Source: Algoriphagus winogradskyi (GTDB lineage: Bacteria > Bacteroidota > Bacteroidia > Cytophagales > Cyclobacteriaceae). From it: a stretch of DNA of 64,000 nt. This document shows, piece by piece, positions 1 through 7,882 of this stretch (position 1 is the first letter of the stretch; every line of letters begins with the position of its first letter). Both the position numbers and the translations under genes were made by a program. The DNA is taken from NCBI RefSeq assembly GCF_900182815.1, contig NZ_FXUA01000001.1, positions 620,001 through 684,000 of the forward strand. Direction: 5' to 3'. A model generated the notes under the pieces. It saw nothing but the letters and a program-made list of their open reading frames with translations, was not told where the DNA came from and ran no database searches.

Positions 1-1241
1 GTAGACCTCATGATCACCTCTGGCTCTCTACCACACAGCCTGGGTTGATATGGTATGAAATGACCAGAGCCTATCAAAACGGAGCCAAAAAACTGTGGAT
101 TGCCAATGTAGGAGATATTAAGCCTGCTGAATACGATATAGAGTTTTTCCTAGACCTAGCTTGGGACATCAATAGCATCTCTGAAACTACCATAAATTCC
201 CATTTGGAGGCTTGGAGTTCTCGAGAGTTTGGGGAAGTCCATGGGGAAGAGATCGCCAAGATCTTTGCGGAATATTATCGTTTGGCATTTCTACGCAAAC
301 CCGAATATATGGGATGGAGCCAAACTGAGCCGACCACAACAACAAGGATCACGGAGTTTAACTCCGAGGAAGCAAACCGCAGATTGGAAGCTTATGCTAA
401 GCTGGTAGAAAAAGTAAATGCGATAAAGTCTTCCCTATCCAAAGAGCGTCTTGACTCCTATTTCCAATTAGTGGAATATCCAATAAAAGGTGCTGCGCTA
501 ATGAATGAGAAATTTATCCTTGCTCAGGAATCATACCTCAATCCAACTAGTGATCTAAAGGATAAACTCGCGAAGCAATCGCAACAAGCATATGATAATA
601 TTGTGGTGCTTACCGAAGAATATAACCTCAAAATCAGCAATGGTAAGTGGAATAAAATGATGTCTATGCATCCTCGAGACCTACCTGTTTTCTCCATGCC
701 AAACTATCATCAGACAGACCAGTTGCCTGAGAGCAAAAATACAGCAGGAGGCCCCACTCTTTCTCCGCCTATTTTTATGCAGGGAAATGAATATTCTAAC
801 GCCCAAGGTGCAGCAAATTACCAATGGAAAGCAGTGGAAGGATTAGGTTACAGCAATGCCGCTATGACGCTATTCCCTTTTGCAAACCTGCTATTTGAAT
901 CAGAAAAACCATACTTGGAATATCAATTTGACCTGCAAAATCCAGGAAAGCATGTAGTGGAACTACGATTCTTACCTACTCATTCAAACAATTTTGATCA
1001 GAAGATATGGGTATCAATCGATGATCAGGAGCCCAAAGAATTCTCTTTAAATACTCGTGGAAGAACTGAAGAGTGGAAGGAAAATGTATTGAGGAATTTT
1101 GTAAAAGTGACTTACCCGATTCTCATTGATAAATCAGGGAAACACAGCCTGAAAATATCAGTCAATCAGGTTGGAATAGTACTAGATCAACTCGCTATTA
1201 GTCAAGAGGGGCAGGAGAAATTCTATGAAATAGTGAAATGA
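1..1241 (+). CDS. GH115 family glycoside hydrolase, C-terminal part (5' truncated)
   Basis: This is the 3' part of a gene that enters the window already open: the frame reads without a stop from base 3, so the first ATG at 45 is internal. GH115 enzymes are alpha-glucuronidases that remove glucuronic acid or its 4-O-methyl form from xylan-type polysaccharides. The segment beginning YEMTRAYQNGAKKLWIANVGD, followed by KPAEYDIEFFLDLAWD, is the conserved end of the GH115 catalytic region. The last about 170 residues (from PPIFMQGNEYSNAQGAANY) look like the beta-rich GH115 C-terminal domain. The catalytic centre and signal peptide lie outside the window. The downstream genes are on the opposite strand, so its operon partners must be to the left. 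Family assignment is by remembered sequence pattern; the exact substrate is unknown. Confidence 0.85.
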   Translation, partial: RPHDHLWLSTTQPGLIWYEMTRAYQNGAKKLWIANVGDIKPAEYDIEFFLDLAWDINSISETTINSHLEAWSSREFGEVHGEEIAKIFAEYYRLAFLRKPEYMGWSQTEPTTTTRITEFNSEEANRRLEAYAKLVEKVNAIKSSLSKERLDSYFQLVEYPIKGAALMNEKFILAQESYLNPTSDLKDKLAKQSQQAYDNIVVLTEEYNLKISNGKWNKMMSMHPRDLPVFSMPNYHQTDQLPESKNTAGGPTLSPPIFMQGNEYSNAQGAANYQWKAVEGLGYSNAAMTLFPFANLLFESEKPYLEYQFDLQNPGKHVVELRFLPTHSNNFDQKIWVSIDDQEPKEFSLNTRGRTEEWKENVLRNFVKVTYPILIDKSGKHSLKISVNQVGIVLDQLAISQEGQEKFYEIVK

Positions 1242-1440
1242 CCGAATGACCAACAGCTGCATAGAGCGCCTACCTTAAAATTTCAACTTCCCCCAAGTGA
1301 ATCGCTACCTTATTGACTAGAAAGGGAAAGTATGGTACTACTATCTAGAGACAAAACTAGTTCACCCCTTGCTAGGCAAGAAAATAAACCCAGTGCTCCT
1401 TCACGCTTTCTTCGAGCCCTTTGTGGCTAAAAACTTAAAC

Positions 1441-1468
1441 AAAAAAACCGAGCTTCTCTGCCCGGTTT
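1441..1468 (-). terminator. Intrinsic terminator after folE
   Basis: Read on the minus strand, AAACCGGGC and GCTCGGTTT form a 9-bp stem with one G-U pair around a 6-nt loop, followed by a T-run. It lies about 25 bases past the folE stop codon, so it probably ends the queD-folE transcript. Confidence 0.75.
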
Positions 1469-1492
1469 AGATGTTGGTTCTTGTTTTCTTAA

Positions 1493-2197
1493 TTACTTCT
1501 CAAGACTTATGTATTGCATGAACTCGGTACGCGATTGCTCGTCTTTTTCAAACTTTCCAGAATAGAAAGAGGTAACTGTAGAACTTTGCGTGTCTTTCAC
1601 TCCTCTAGAGCTCACACACATATGATAGGCATCGATAATGACAGCCACGTCATCTGTTCCGAGCGCTTCTTTCAGTTCATTACCGATCTGCATGGTCAAT
1701 CGCTCCTGAACCTGAGGCCTTTGAGCGAAATACTGAACGATTCTATTGATTTTAGAAAGTCCAATTACGTTTCCATTGGAAATGTAAGCCACATGGGCTT
1801 TACCGTAAATCGGCACAAAATGATGCTCGCAGTGAGAATGCACAGTGATATCTTTCTCCACCAGCATCTCATTGTATTTGTATTTATTTTCAAAAAGCTT
1901 AGCCACAGGCTTGTTCTTCGGATTCAAACCTGAAAACACTTCCTTCACGTACATTTTTGCAACGCGATGTGGAGTTCCTTTTAAGCTATCATCCGTGAGA
2001 TCCAATCCCATGATATGCATGATTTCTCTGAAATGCTTTTCAATTAACTCGACTTTCAGTTCATCATCCATTTCGAAAGCGTCCTCCCGAAGTGGCGTTT
2101 CTAGGGAAGTTCCCACATGCTCATCTCCAATATCCTCAGCAGATGCTCTTGCGATATTAATTCCCATCGTATTCAACAAAGTTTCTTTCTGTTTCAT
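1493..2197 (-). CDS. folE: GTP cyclohydrolase I (type I FolE)
   Basis: Converts GTP to 7,8-dihydroneopterin triphosphate, the first step of tetrahydrofolate and of the queuosine branch; cytoplasmic homodecamer in the known family. The 234-residue protein carries the zinc ligands Cys123, His126 (in HSHCEHHFVPIYG) and Cys194 (in HMCVSSRGV); the 71-residue spacing between the two cysteines equals that of the E. coli enzyme. SLKGTPHRVAKMYV and the C-terminal SSRGVKDTQSSTVTSFYSG are family signatures. Length is normal, with a variable N-terminal extension of about 35 residues. The start codon lies inside the end of the upstream queD gene (about 40 bases overlap), suggesting translational coupling. 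A terminator follows. Confidence 0.96.
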   Translation of the reverse strand: MKQKETLLNTMGINIARASAEDIGDEHVGTSLETPLREDAFEMDDELKVELIEKHFREIMHIMGLDLTDDSLKGTPHRVAKMYVKEVFSGLNPKNKPVAKLFENKYKYNEMLVEKDITVHSHCEHHFVPIYGKAHVAYISNGNVIGLSKINRIVQYFAQRPQVQERLTMQIGNELKEALGTDDVAVIIDAYHMCVSSRGVKDTQSSTVTSFYSGKFEKDEQSRTEFMQYISLEK

Positions 2198-2567
2198 AAA
2201 GTCGAATTGTTAACTCGAATTTTCGATCAATTTTTTCCCTTAAAATATTCCAAATAACCACTGCAATATTCTCAGCGGTTGGGTTAAGTTCTTTGAATTC
2301 ATCGGTATCCAGGTTTAAATTTTTATGATCTAATTTTCTTAATACATGCTCTTTGATCAAATCACTGAGCACTTTCATATCGTAAACATACCCAGTTCGC
2401 GGATCCACTTCTCCTCTCAATTTCACTATCAATTCATAGTTGTGGCCATGAAAATGAGGATTATTACACTTTCCAAAAACGGCTTGATTTTGCTCGTCCG
2501 ACCACTCAGGGTTATGAAGACGATGCGCTGCGTTGAAATGTTCTTTTCTATAAACTGATACTTTCAT
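2157..2567 (-). CDS. queD: 6-carboxy-/6-pyruvoyl-tetrahydropterin synthase family protein
   Basis: Acts on dihydroneopterin triphosphate, the product of the overlapping folE gene. QueD makes 6-carboxytetrahydropterin for queuosine and archaeosine-type deazapurines; the homologous PTPS makes 6-pyruvoyl-tetrahydropterin. The 136-residue protein has zinc ligand motifs HFNAAHRL near the N-terminus and CNNPHFHGHNYEL with the probable catalytic Cys34, plus LDHKNLN and PTAENIAVVIW, all typical of the family. The CNNPxxHGHNY version resembles both Bacteroidota QueD and animal PTPS, so the exact product is not settled by sequence. Joint transcription with folE from an upstream promoter at 2674-2703 seems likely. 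No queC, queE or queF lies in the window. Confidence 0.9.
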   Translation of the reverse strand: MKVSVYRKEHFNAAHRLHNPEWSDEQNQAVFGKCNNPHFHGHNYELIVKLRGEVDPRTGYVYDMKVLSDLIKEHVLRKLDHKNLNLDTDEFKELNPTAENIAVVIWNILREKIDRKFELTIRLYETERNFVEYDGN

Positions 2568-2673
2568 TGAATGCTGAAACAGCCGCTTTTCTGTTTTTGT
2601 TTGAATTATTTTCCTATTTATCTGTTAGGATACTTGGAGCGTCCTGAATGACAGTGAAATAATTTTGGGAAGG

Positions 2674-2703
2674 CAAAATTACAGAATAATAATTTGTACC
2701 AAA
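2674..2703 (-). promoter_or_regulatory. Bacteroidota-type promoter for queD-folE
   Basis: On the minus strand a TTTG box is followed after 18 bases by TAATTTTG, a full match to the Bacteroidota -7 consensus TAnnTTTG. It lies about 105 bases before the queD start, leaving a leader of roughly 100 nt. No riboswitch fold was recognised in that leader. Confidence 0.6.
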
Positions 2704-2814
2704 ATCTAAGGCTATCCTTCACCACCCGAAGAACTGAGAAAGTCACTTAGAAGGTTCCCTGAGAAATTTCACATATTTAATGACCAAAATCATAAGATAC
2801 TGACTTCAAGCTCG

Positions 2815-2845
2815 TTTGATCTCATGGTATATCCTATTAAATTTG
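2815..2845 (+). promoter_or_regulatory. Bacteroidota-type promoter for the 2859 gene
   Basis: TTTG at 2815-2818, a 19-base spacer and TAAATTTG at 2838-2845 match the -33/-7 consensus of Bacteroidota sigma factor ABfA at ideal spacing. Transcription would begin only about 7 to 10 bases before the ATG at 2859, giving a very short leader. Confidence 0.7.
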
Positions 2846-2858
2846 CAAAATCACCCAA

Positions 2859-3554
2859 ATGCTTATGCTTAATCAAACCATTGCGATTACCCTCCTATTG
2901 TTCATAGGGATTTTCCCAAACCCAGAATTCAAAGAAAACTCAACAAACATCCTAACTCCCATCGATCCAGTCTCTGTGACTTACGATGCATTACAGGCAA
3001 AAAATGGAGTTTTACCTTCCAAAGAAGTTTTCAATTTAGCTATCCAAGGCTGGAATAAAATGAAGGACAATTTAAAGTCAAAAGTCCTTACAGTTATTGA
3101 TTTTAGCCTTCCATCCACCGAAAAGCGCATGTGGATTATTGATCCTGAAAAAGGAGAAATTCTACTGAACTCTGTAGTTTCTCACGGAAGAAATTCTGGA
3201 GACCTGATGGCAAAAACCTTCTCAAATGTGCCTGAATCATTCAAAAGCAGTTTGGGTTTTTATAAAACTGCAGAAACCTATTCTGGCAAACATGGCTATT
3301 CTTTAAGACTAGATGGTTTGGAAAAAGGCTTCAATGATCAAGCTAGAAATAGAGCAATTGTAATTCACGGAGCTGACTATGCCAAAGAAGAATTTGCTAA
3401 ATCTGTCGGTAGATTAGGTAGAAGTTTAGGTTGCCCAGCGCTTCCAAGTGAACTTTCTGCCCAAGCAATTGATCTGATAAAAGACGGTTCACTACTTTTT
3501 ATCTTTGGAAAGGATCAAAATTACTTAACTAAATCAAGCCTGATCAAGGCTTGA
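2859..3554 (+). CDS. Exported murein L,D-transpeptidase, YkuD_2 type
   Basis: Likely peptidoglycan-modifying enzyme of the YkuD_2 family (single-domain, 231 residues). A hydrophobic N-terminal segment (residues 5-20) suggests export or membrane anchoring. The catalytic signature is seen as RAIVIHGADY with His170 and GRLGRSLGCPAL with Cys192, matching the HG...(S/G)xGC(P/R) arrangement of L,D-transpeptidases that attack the third residue of stem peptides. The start is supported by a consensus promoter just upstream. The gene converges on another L,D-transpeptidase gene and overlaps its 3' end by 21 bases inside a perfect palindrome. Specific reaction (3-3 crosslinking, carboxypeptidase-like trimming or protein attachment) cannot be told from sequence. 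Confidence 0.85.
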   Translation: MLMLNQTIAITLLLFIGIFPNPEFKENSTNILTPIDPVSVTYDALQAKNGVLPSKEVFNLAIQGWNKMKDNLKSKVLTVIDFSLPSTEKRMWIIDPEKGEILLNSVVSHGRNSGDLMAKTFSNVPESFKSSLGFYKTAETYSGKHGYSLRLDGLEKGFNDQARNRAIVIHGADYAKEEFAKSVGRLGRSLGCPALPSELSAQAIDLIKDGSLLFIFGKDQNYLTKSSLIKA

Positions 3555-3558
3555 TTTA
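3530..3558. terminator. Perfect palindrome over both convergent stop codons
   Basis: TAAATCAAGCC and GGCTTGATTTA form a perfect 11-bp stem with a 7-nt loop. The stop codons of the 2859 gene (3552-3554) and of the convergent gene (3534-3536) lie within its arms. It is symmetric, so it could act as a bidirectional terminator or 3'-end stabilising hairpin, although neither side has a strong T-run. Confidence 0.65.
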
Positions 3559-5189
3559 GAACTTCTAAGCGCTTTCAGTAGGGCCGCATCTCTTTCATAT
3601 ACATCAGATCGGAAATTAGCTTTTCCATCTTTATCCGCCCAGAAAGTCATATAGACTAGCACGACTGGGATTTCTCTTTCCAATTTCACCACTTCCTCAG
3701 TTTCCTGATGCATGGCTTCCTGGATTTTTTCATCATCCCAAGACTTGTCATTGATCAATATCTTAGCGAATTGATCTGGATTCTGAATTCGGATGCATCC
3801 GTGACTAAGCGCTCTTGTTTCTCTTTCAAAAAGGCTTCTCGCCGGTGTATCGTGAATGTAAATATTGTAATCGTTTGGAAACATGAACTTTACCAACCCT
3901 AAGGAATTATCTCCTCCAGGCTTTTGACGAACACGGTAGCCTGTTTCTTTAGCCAAATTGACTTGGGAAGCTTTTACTACCGCTCCATTTCCGTCTACTA
4001 CTTCCATGTTTTTCTGAGAGAGGTAATTCGGATTCTTTTTTACAGAAGGTATAATCTCATCATTGGTAATAGATTCCGGGATATTCCAATACGGGCTAAA
4101 TACAATGTAACTCATCGGTGCTGTGAAAGTCGGTGACTCATTATATTCTTTACCAACAATCACTTTTGCTGTAAAAGCCGTATCCTGATTTTTCATATAG
4201 TCTAACTGATAATTGGCAATATTTACCAGGACCATCTCCTGATCCCAATCCATCTTGGGCATCCATCGTAGTCTTTCCATATTTATGGAAGCTATATCGA
4301 TCAGGTTTTGAGGGGATTTATTAAGTGATTCGGCTACTAATGCTCCAATTATTCCGTCAGGATTCATACCATTTGACTCCTGATATTTCTGAAGTCCAGC
4401 AAACATGGTGGAATCAAAAAGCGTAGGATCCGCCATTTCATAAGGTTTCAAAAAGTCCCAAAACATGAGACGCTTACGTAAAGCAGGAATAGCAGCGTGC
4501 TGATCTCCTACTTCAATCGCACCTTCCACAGGTTCAAATTCCCAGGTAAGCGTATCATTTTTTTGGATTGTATACAATTCCTGTATAGCCTTCCTTCCTT
4601 GCGCATACAGATCTGAATTTGGGTAAAGTTTTTCAAAAGTCTTCTCTACTGAACTTCCTCCAGCTACTTCCTTCAGCATTTCCGAATAGTTATTTTCTGT
4701 CTCCTTCTCCTCAAACTTCCAATTTGGATCAAGAGAGGACGGATTTACTTTCCCATTTTCCAAATCATGAGCTAGACGGAAAAAGGCATCGGTAAGCAAT
4801 AACTCAAGGCTAACTTTCTCATCTGAAGATAAATTTCTGAATTTCTTGTTTTCCTTTTCAGGAGTGGATGATAGTGCATAGATCCGCTCTAGATGGTAAT
4901 CTTCAGGTTGCAAGCCATCGTATTTCGAATCCTCTATTTGCTCTAATAACTCTTCTCCATTTTTTGAAAGGGACCCGTTGAAGAGCCATACTTCCATATA
5001 TTCTCGATCAGTATAAAACTCTTCAATGGAAACCGCATAATCTGATTCAGCTAAAACTCCAGCTTCTCCGGATATAAAATACTGCTCAAGTTCGTCAGTG
5101 ATATCAGATCTTCTTTGGTTAAAAAACCAGAGGAGACCTACAGCAAGTAAAACAACTGCAGCGATGGGGATAAATATTTTCTTATTCAT
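3534..5189 (-). CDS. L,D-transpeptidase with peptidoglycan-binding domain (YcbB/LdtD-like), copy 1
   Basis: Cell-envelope L,D-transpeptidase of the large YcbB (LdtD) architecture. I choose the ATG at 5189 because it gives MNKKIFIPIAAVVLLAVGLL, a clean signal anchor; a longer frame to 5246 adds 19 unconvincing residues. Seen in order: membrane anchor (residues 5-22), a scaffold region (about 40-240), a peptidoglycan-binding repeat near 270 (LQKYQESNGMNPDGIIGALV), then the YkuD catalytic domain ending in HDTPARSLF...LSHGCIRI with the nucleophile near Cys465. In the family this enzyme forms 3-3 crosslinks between stem peptides. It is followed upstream by a paralogue (5380-7020) with which it shares long blocks such as MSYIVFSPYWN and RALSHGCIRIQ. 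Confidence 0.9.
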   Translation of the reverse strand: MNKKIFIPIAAVVLLAVGLLWFFNQRRSDITDELEQYFISGEAGVLAESDYAVSIEEFYTDREYMEVWLFNGSLSKNGEELLEQIEDSKYDGLQPEDYHLERIYALSSTPEKENKKFRNLSSDEKVSLELLLTDAFFRLAHDLENGKVNPSSLDPNWKFEEKETENNYSEMLKEVAGGSSVEKTFEKLYPNSDLYAQGRKAIQELYTIQKNDTLTWEFEPVEGAIEVGDQHAAIPALRKRLMFWDFLKPYEMADPTLFDSTMFAGLQKYQESNGMNPDGIIGALVAESLNKSPQNLIDIASINMERLRWMPKMDWDQEMVLVNIANYQLDYMKNQDTAFTAKVIVGKEYNESPTFTAPMSYIVFSPYWNIPESITNDEIIPSVKKNPNYLSQKNMEVVDGNGAVVKASQVNLAKETGYRVRQKPGGDNSLGLVKFMFPNDYNIYIHDTPARSLFERETRALSHGCIRIQNPDQFAKILINDKSWDDEKIQEAMHQETEEVVKLEREIPVVLVYMTFWADKDGKANFRSDVYERDAALLKALRSSKSSLDQA

Positions 5190-5379
5190 AAAAGGTGTAT
5201 TGTACAGCCTTATATTAGTCAAAGTTCGTACGCTTAAATAGCACAACCGATAATAGCCCCAGATTTAAACCTTTCTAATTCATTTTCAAACCCTTAAGAA
5301 AAATTCAAACTATGAAGTCAAATCTAAGGAGACTGATCACTGAGACTGTTATTACCCAAGTTGGGGCAAAACACCTGAT

Positions 5380-7020
5380 TTAATCTCGAAGAGCTTCCAA
5401 AACCTCAGCATCGCGATCGTAGATATCCTGACGAAAATGTCCTTGTCCTTTGGAATCTGCCCAGAATGTTAAGTACAATAATACTACAGGAATTTTACGA
5501 TCAAGATTGACAATCTCCTCTCTGTTCTGGTGCATCGCCGAATTAATCTTATCCGAAGTCCACGCTTTGTTATTACGCAGCAAAAGTTCAGCAAAAGTTG
5601 CAGGATCTTGAATACGAATACAGCCGTGACTTAAGGCGCGATCTTCTCTTGTAAAAAGACTTCTTGCTGGCGTATCGTGAATGTAAACACTGTGCTCATT
5701 TGGAAACATAAACTTCACCAATCCCAAGGAATTAGTAGCACCTGGCTTCTGCCTTACCATGTAAGGAATAGATTTACCACTCCAATTCACAGATGCAGGA
5801 TCTACTGCTTTGCCTGAAAAAGTGACCACTTCCATATTTTTCTGTGACAGGTAATTCGGGTTTTTTCGCACAGCAGGCATCACTTCATTTCGCACAATAG
5901 AAGTTGGAAGATTCCAATACGGGCTAAAAACTATGTAACTCATGGCTGAAGAGAAAATCGGTGATTCATGATATTTCTTTCCCACGATCACACGCGTCGA
6001 AAAAAGTGTATCCCGATTGCTTAGGTAATCCAATTGATAATTGGCAATATTAACCAAGATCATTTCGGCACCACGTAACGTATCAGGCAACCAGCGCAGT
6101 CGCTCCATATTCACAGAAGCCTTGTCAATCAAATCTGTCGGAGATTGATTGAGAGCATTAATCGTATTTTTACCCAATGCTCCGTCAGGTTCTAAGCCAT
6201 TTCTTTGTTGGAATTTCTGAACAGCCAAAAACATTGTGGAATCATACTGCTTTTCATCTTCAAAAACGTAAGGTTCCAAAAATTTCCAAAAAGCTAGCCG
6301 CTCCCTTAAGTTTGGAATTCCCCCGTGAGTTTCCCCAACTTTGATAGTTTTCGAAACTTTGACAGCTTTCCAATTGAGAGTATCCTGCTTGCGGATTTCA
6401 TCTAAACCCCGGATGACCTCGCGACCTTTTTTGTAAACCGTGATCGTAGGATAAAGAGTCTCTAGGGTTTGACGAATTTGCTTCTTTTCTACAGCTGCTT
6501 TGAGTAAATCGGGGTAGGAAACTTTAGAAATCTTTGTGGTAATTTCCCAATCCCCAGCTAACTTCTTTGGATCTACTTTCCCTACTTCCAGATGTGCTGC
6601 CAAATGGAAAAAAGCGTCAGAAAGCAATAAATCAACATCAGCTAAGTCATCCAAGGCATTAGGGGTGGCTTGTTTTTTATTGGATTCAAATTGAAAAAAG
6701 AATTGATTGATTAAGTCTAGGTGATAATCCTGTGGATTCAGCCCGTCAAACTTACTTTGATTAATTTCAAACCGTAGCTCATAAGCCAATTCTGTAAGCA
6801 CTCCCTTTTCTGTCCAAACAGGATTAAATAACCTATTGGAATAGAAATGATAAATTTCGCCTTTGGCATAAAGCTCCTGCTGTAGCACATTAAGTGGAAC
6901 ATCTGGCTGATCCAGCTCCAGTCTGATACGAATATTATCCTGGAGGTCGGTGTTTTGACCAAAACAAAAAAGCCCCTGAGTAGTACTCAGGAGCAAAAGG
7001 AGTATAAATCTCTTGATCAT
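5380..7020 (-). CDS. L,D-transpeptidase with peptidoglycan-binding domain (YcbB/LdtD-like), copy 2
   Basis: Paralogue of the neighbouring 3534-5189 gene with the same layout: N-terminal export signal, scaffold region, peptidoglycan-binding segment (VQKFQQRNGLEPDGALGKNTI) and YkuD catalytic domain with VYIHDTPARSLFTREDRALSHGCIRI, nucleophile near Cys467. The ATG at 7020 gives MIKRFILLLLLSTTQGLFCFGQ, a cleavable signal peptide, rather than the longer frame from 7068, which would overlap kdsA. Spacing to the kdsA stop is 13 bases, so it reads as the last gene of the GNAT/nitrilase-kdsC-kdsA transcript. Oddly, its signal-peptide codons contain a terminator-like hairpin plus U-tract on the coding strand (6966-6994). 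Tandem duplication is inferred from architecture and shared motifs. Confidence 0.9.
   Translation of the reverse strand: MIKRFILLLLLSTTQGLFCFGQNTDLQDNIRIRLELDQPDVPLNVLQQELYAKGEIYHFYSNRLFNPVWTEKGVLTELAYELRFEINQSKFDGLNPQDYHLDLINQFFFQFESNKKQATPNALDDLADVDLLLSDAFFHLAAHLEVGKVDPKKLAGDWEITTKISKVSYPDLLKAAVEKKQIRQTLETLYPTITVYKKGREVIRGLDEIRKQDTLNWKAVKVSKTIKVGETHGGIPNLRERLAFWKFLEPYVFEDEKQYDSTMFLAVQKFQQRNGLEPDGALGKNTINALNQSPTDLIDKASVNMERLRWLPDTLRGAEMILVNIANYQLDYLSNRDTLFSTRVIVGKKYHESPIFSSAMSYIVFSPYWNLPTSIVRNEVMPAVRKNPNYLSQKNMEVVTFSGKAVDPASVNWSGKSIPYMVRQKPGATNSLGLVKFMFPNEHSVYIHDTPARSLFTREDRALSHGCIRIQDPATFAELLLRNNKAWTSDKINSAMHQNREEIVNLDRKIPVVLLYLTFWADSKGQGHFRQDIYDRDAEVLEALRD
6966..6994 (-). terminator. Terminator-like hairpin inside the signal-peptide codons of copy 2 transpeptidase
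   Basis: On the minus strand GCTCCTGAG, loop TACTA and CTCAGGGGC make a 9-bp stem with one wobble pair, followed directly by six T. The same bases encode residues LLSTTQGLF of the signal peptide. It may terminate or attenuate transcription arriving from kdsA. Confidence 0.55.
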
Positions 7021-7033
7021 ATAGCTTGAAAGA

Positions 7034-7882
7034 TTATTCAACTTCGAAGTCCTGATACTTTCTACCAAGTGTCCATGCTTCTTTTAGCATTTCCAGAAAG
7101 CCTTCCATTTTGTGAAGGGGAATCAAATTTGGACCATCGCTGAGTGCTTTGGAAGGATCTGGATGTGTTTCTATAAAAAACCCATCTATACCCGTCGCCG
7201 CTGCAGCCCGCGCCAAAATCGGCGCAAATTCCCGCTGTCCTCCGCTACTTCCGCCTTGTCCTCCTGGTTGCTGTACGGAATGCGTGATGTCAAAAACCAC
7301 TGGAGCAAACTGACGCATGATAGGAAGTCCGCGCATGTCAACAACTAGATTGTGGTAACCTAGGGAAAAACCTCTCTCAGTGAGGCATACATTCTCATTT
7401 CCAGTTGACCGCACTTTGGTCACCGCATACTGCATATCCTCAGGTGCCATGAACTGACCTCTCTTGATTTTGACAGCTTTTCCACTTTCGCCTGCGGCTA
7501 AAAGCAAATCCGTCTGCCGACATAGGAAAGCTGGAATCTGAAGCACATCCACGACTTCAGCCACATCTTTCACCTGATAGCTTTCATGGATATCTGTCAC
7601 CAAAGGAACGTTCAAAGAATTCCCGACACGCTGTAAAACTTCCAGCGATTTATCCATACCAATACTTCTGAACGAACCAGATGAAGTTCTATTTGCCTTA
7701 TCAAAAGAAGCTTTGAACACATAAGAAAATCCGTGCTGTTCGGCCCAATCTTTTACTTTGGTACCAATCTCCAGGCAGATATCAAAGCTCTCTACAGCAC
7801 AGGGACCGGCAAATAAAACAGGTTTTTCTTCTCCCAAAATCACCGAATCAGTGATCCGCATGGGCTTATTATTTCTTATCAT
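7034..7882 (-). CDS. kdsA: 3-deoxy-8-phosphooctulonate (KDO-8-P) synthase
   Basis: Condenses phosphoenolpyruvate with arabinose 5-phosphate to KDO 8-phosphate for the lipopolysaccharide inner core; cytoplasmic TIM barrel. Family motifs are plain: FAGPCAVES, KASFDKANRTS, GSFRSIG, LVTDIHE, IPAFLCRQTDLL, KRGQFMAPED, VFDITHSVQQPGG and FIETHPDP. Cysteine in GPC (Cys28 from the chosen start) replaces the asparagine of the E. coli-type enzyme, so this should be the metal-dependent class. Possible starts are 7906, 7882 and 7861; 7882 gives a 14-base overlap with kdsC, and 7861 would also be acceptable. Next to kdsC, which acts on its product. Confidence 0.95.
   Translation of the reverse strand: MIRNNKPMRITDSVILGEEKPVLFAGPCAVESFDICLEIGTKVKDWAEQHGFSYVFKASFDKANRTSSGSFRSIGMDKSLEVLQRVGNSLNVPLVTDIHESYQVKDVAEVVDVLQIPAFLCRQTDLLLAAGESGKAVKIKRGQFMAPEDMQYAVTKVRSTGNENVCLTERGFSLGYHNLVVDMRGLPIMRQFAPVVFDITHSVQQPGGQGGSSGGQREFAPILARAAAATGIDGFFIETHPDPSKALSDGPNLIPLHKMEGFLEMLKEAWTLGRKYQDFEVE

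Noticed and set aside
1514-2558. Plus-strand open frames opposite folE and queD
   Set aside because: They lie antisense to two clear enzyme genes and show no domain pattern; they arise from low stop density in the opposite strand.
5290-5300. Single CTTAAG upstream of the copy 1 transpeptidase
   Set aside because: An isolated hexamer without an 11-bp partner; expected by chance in AT-rich spacers.
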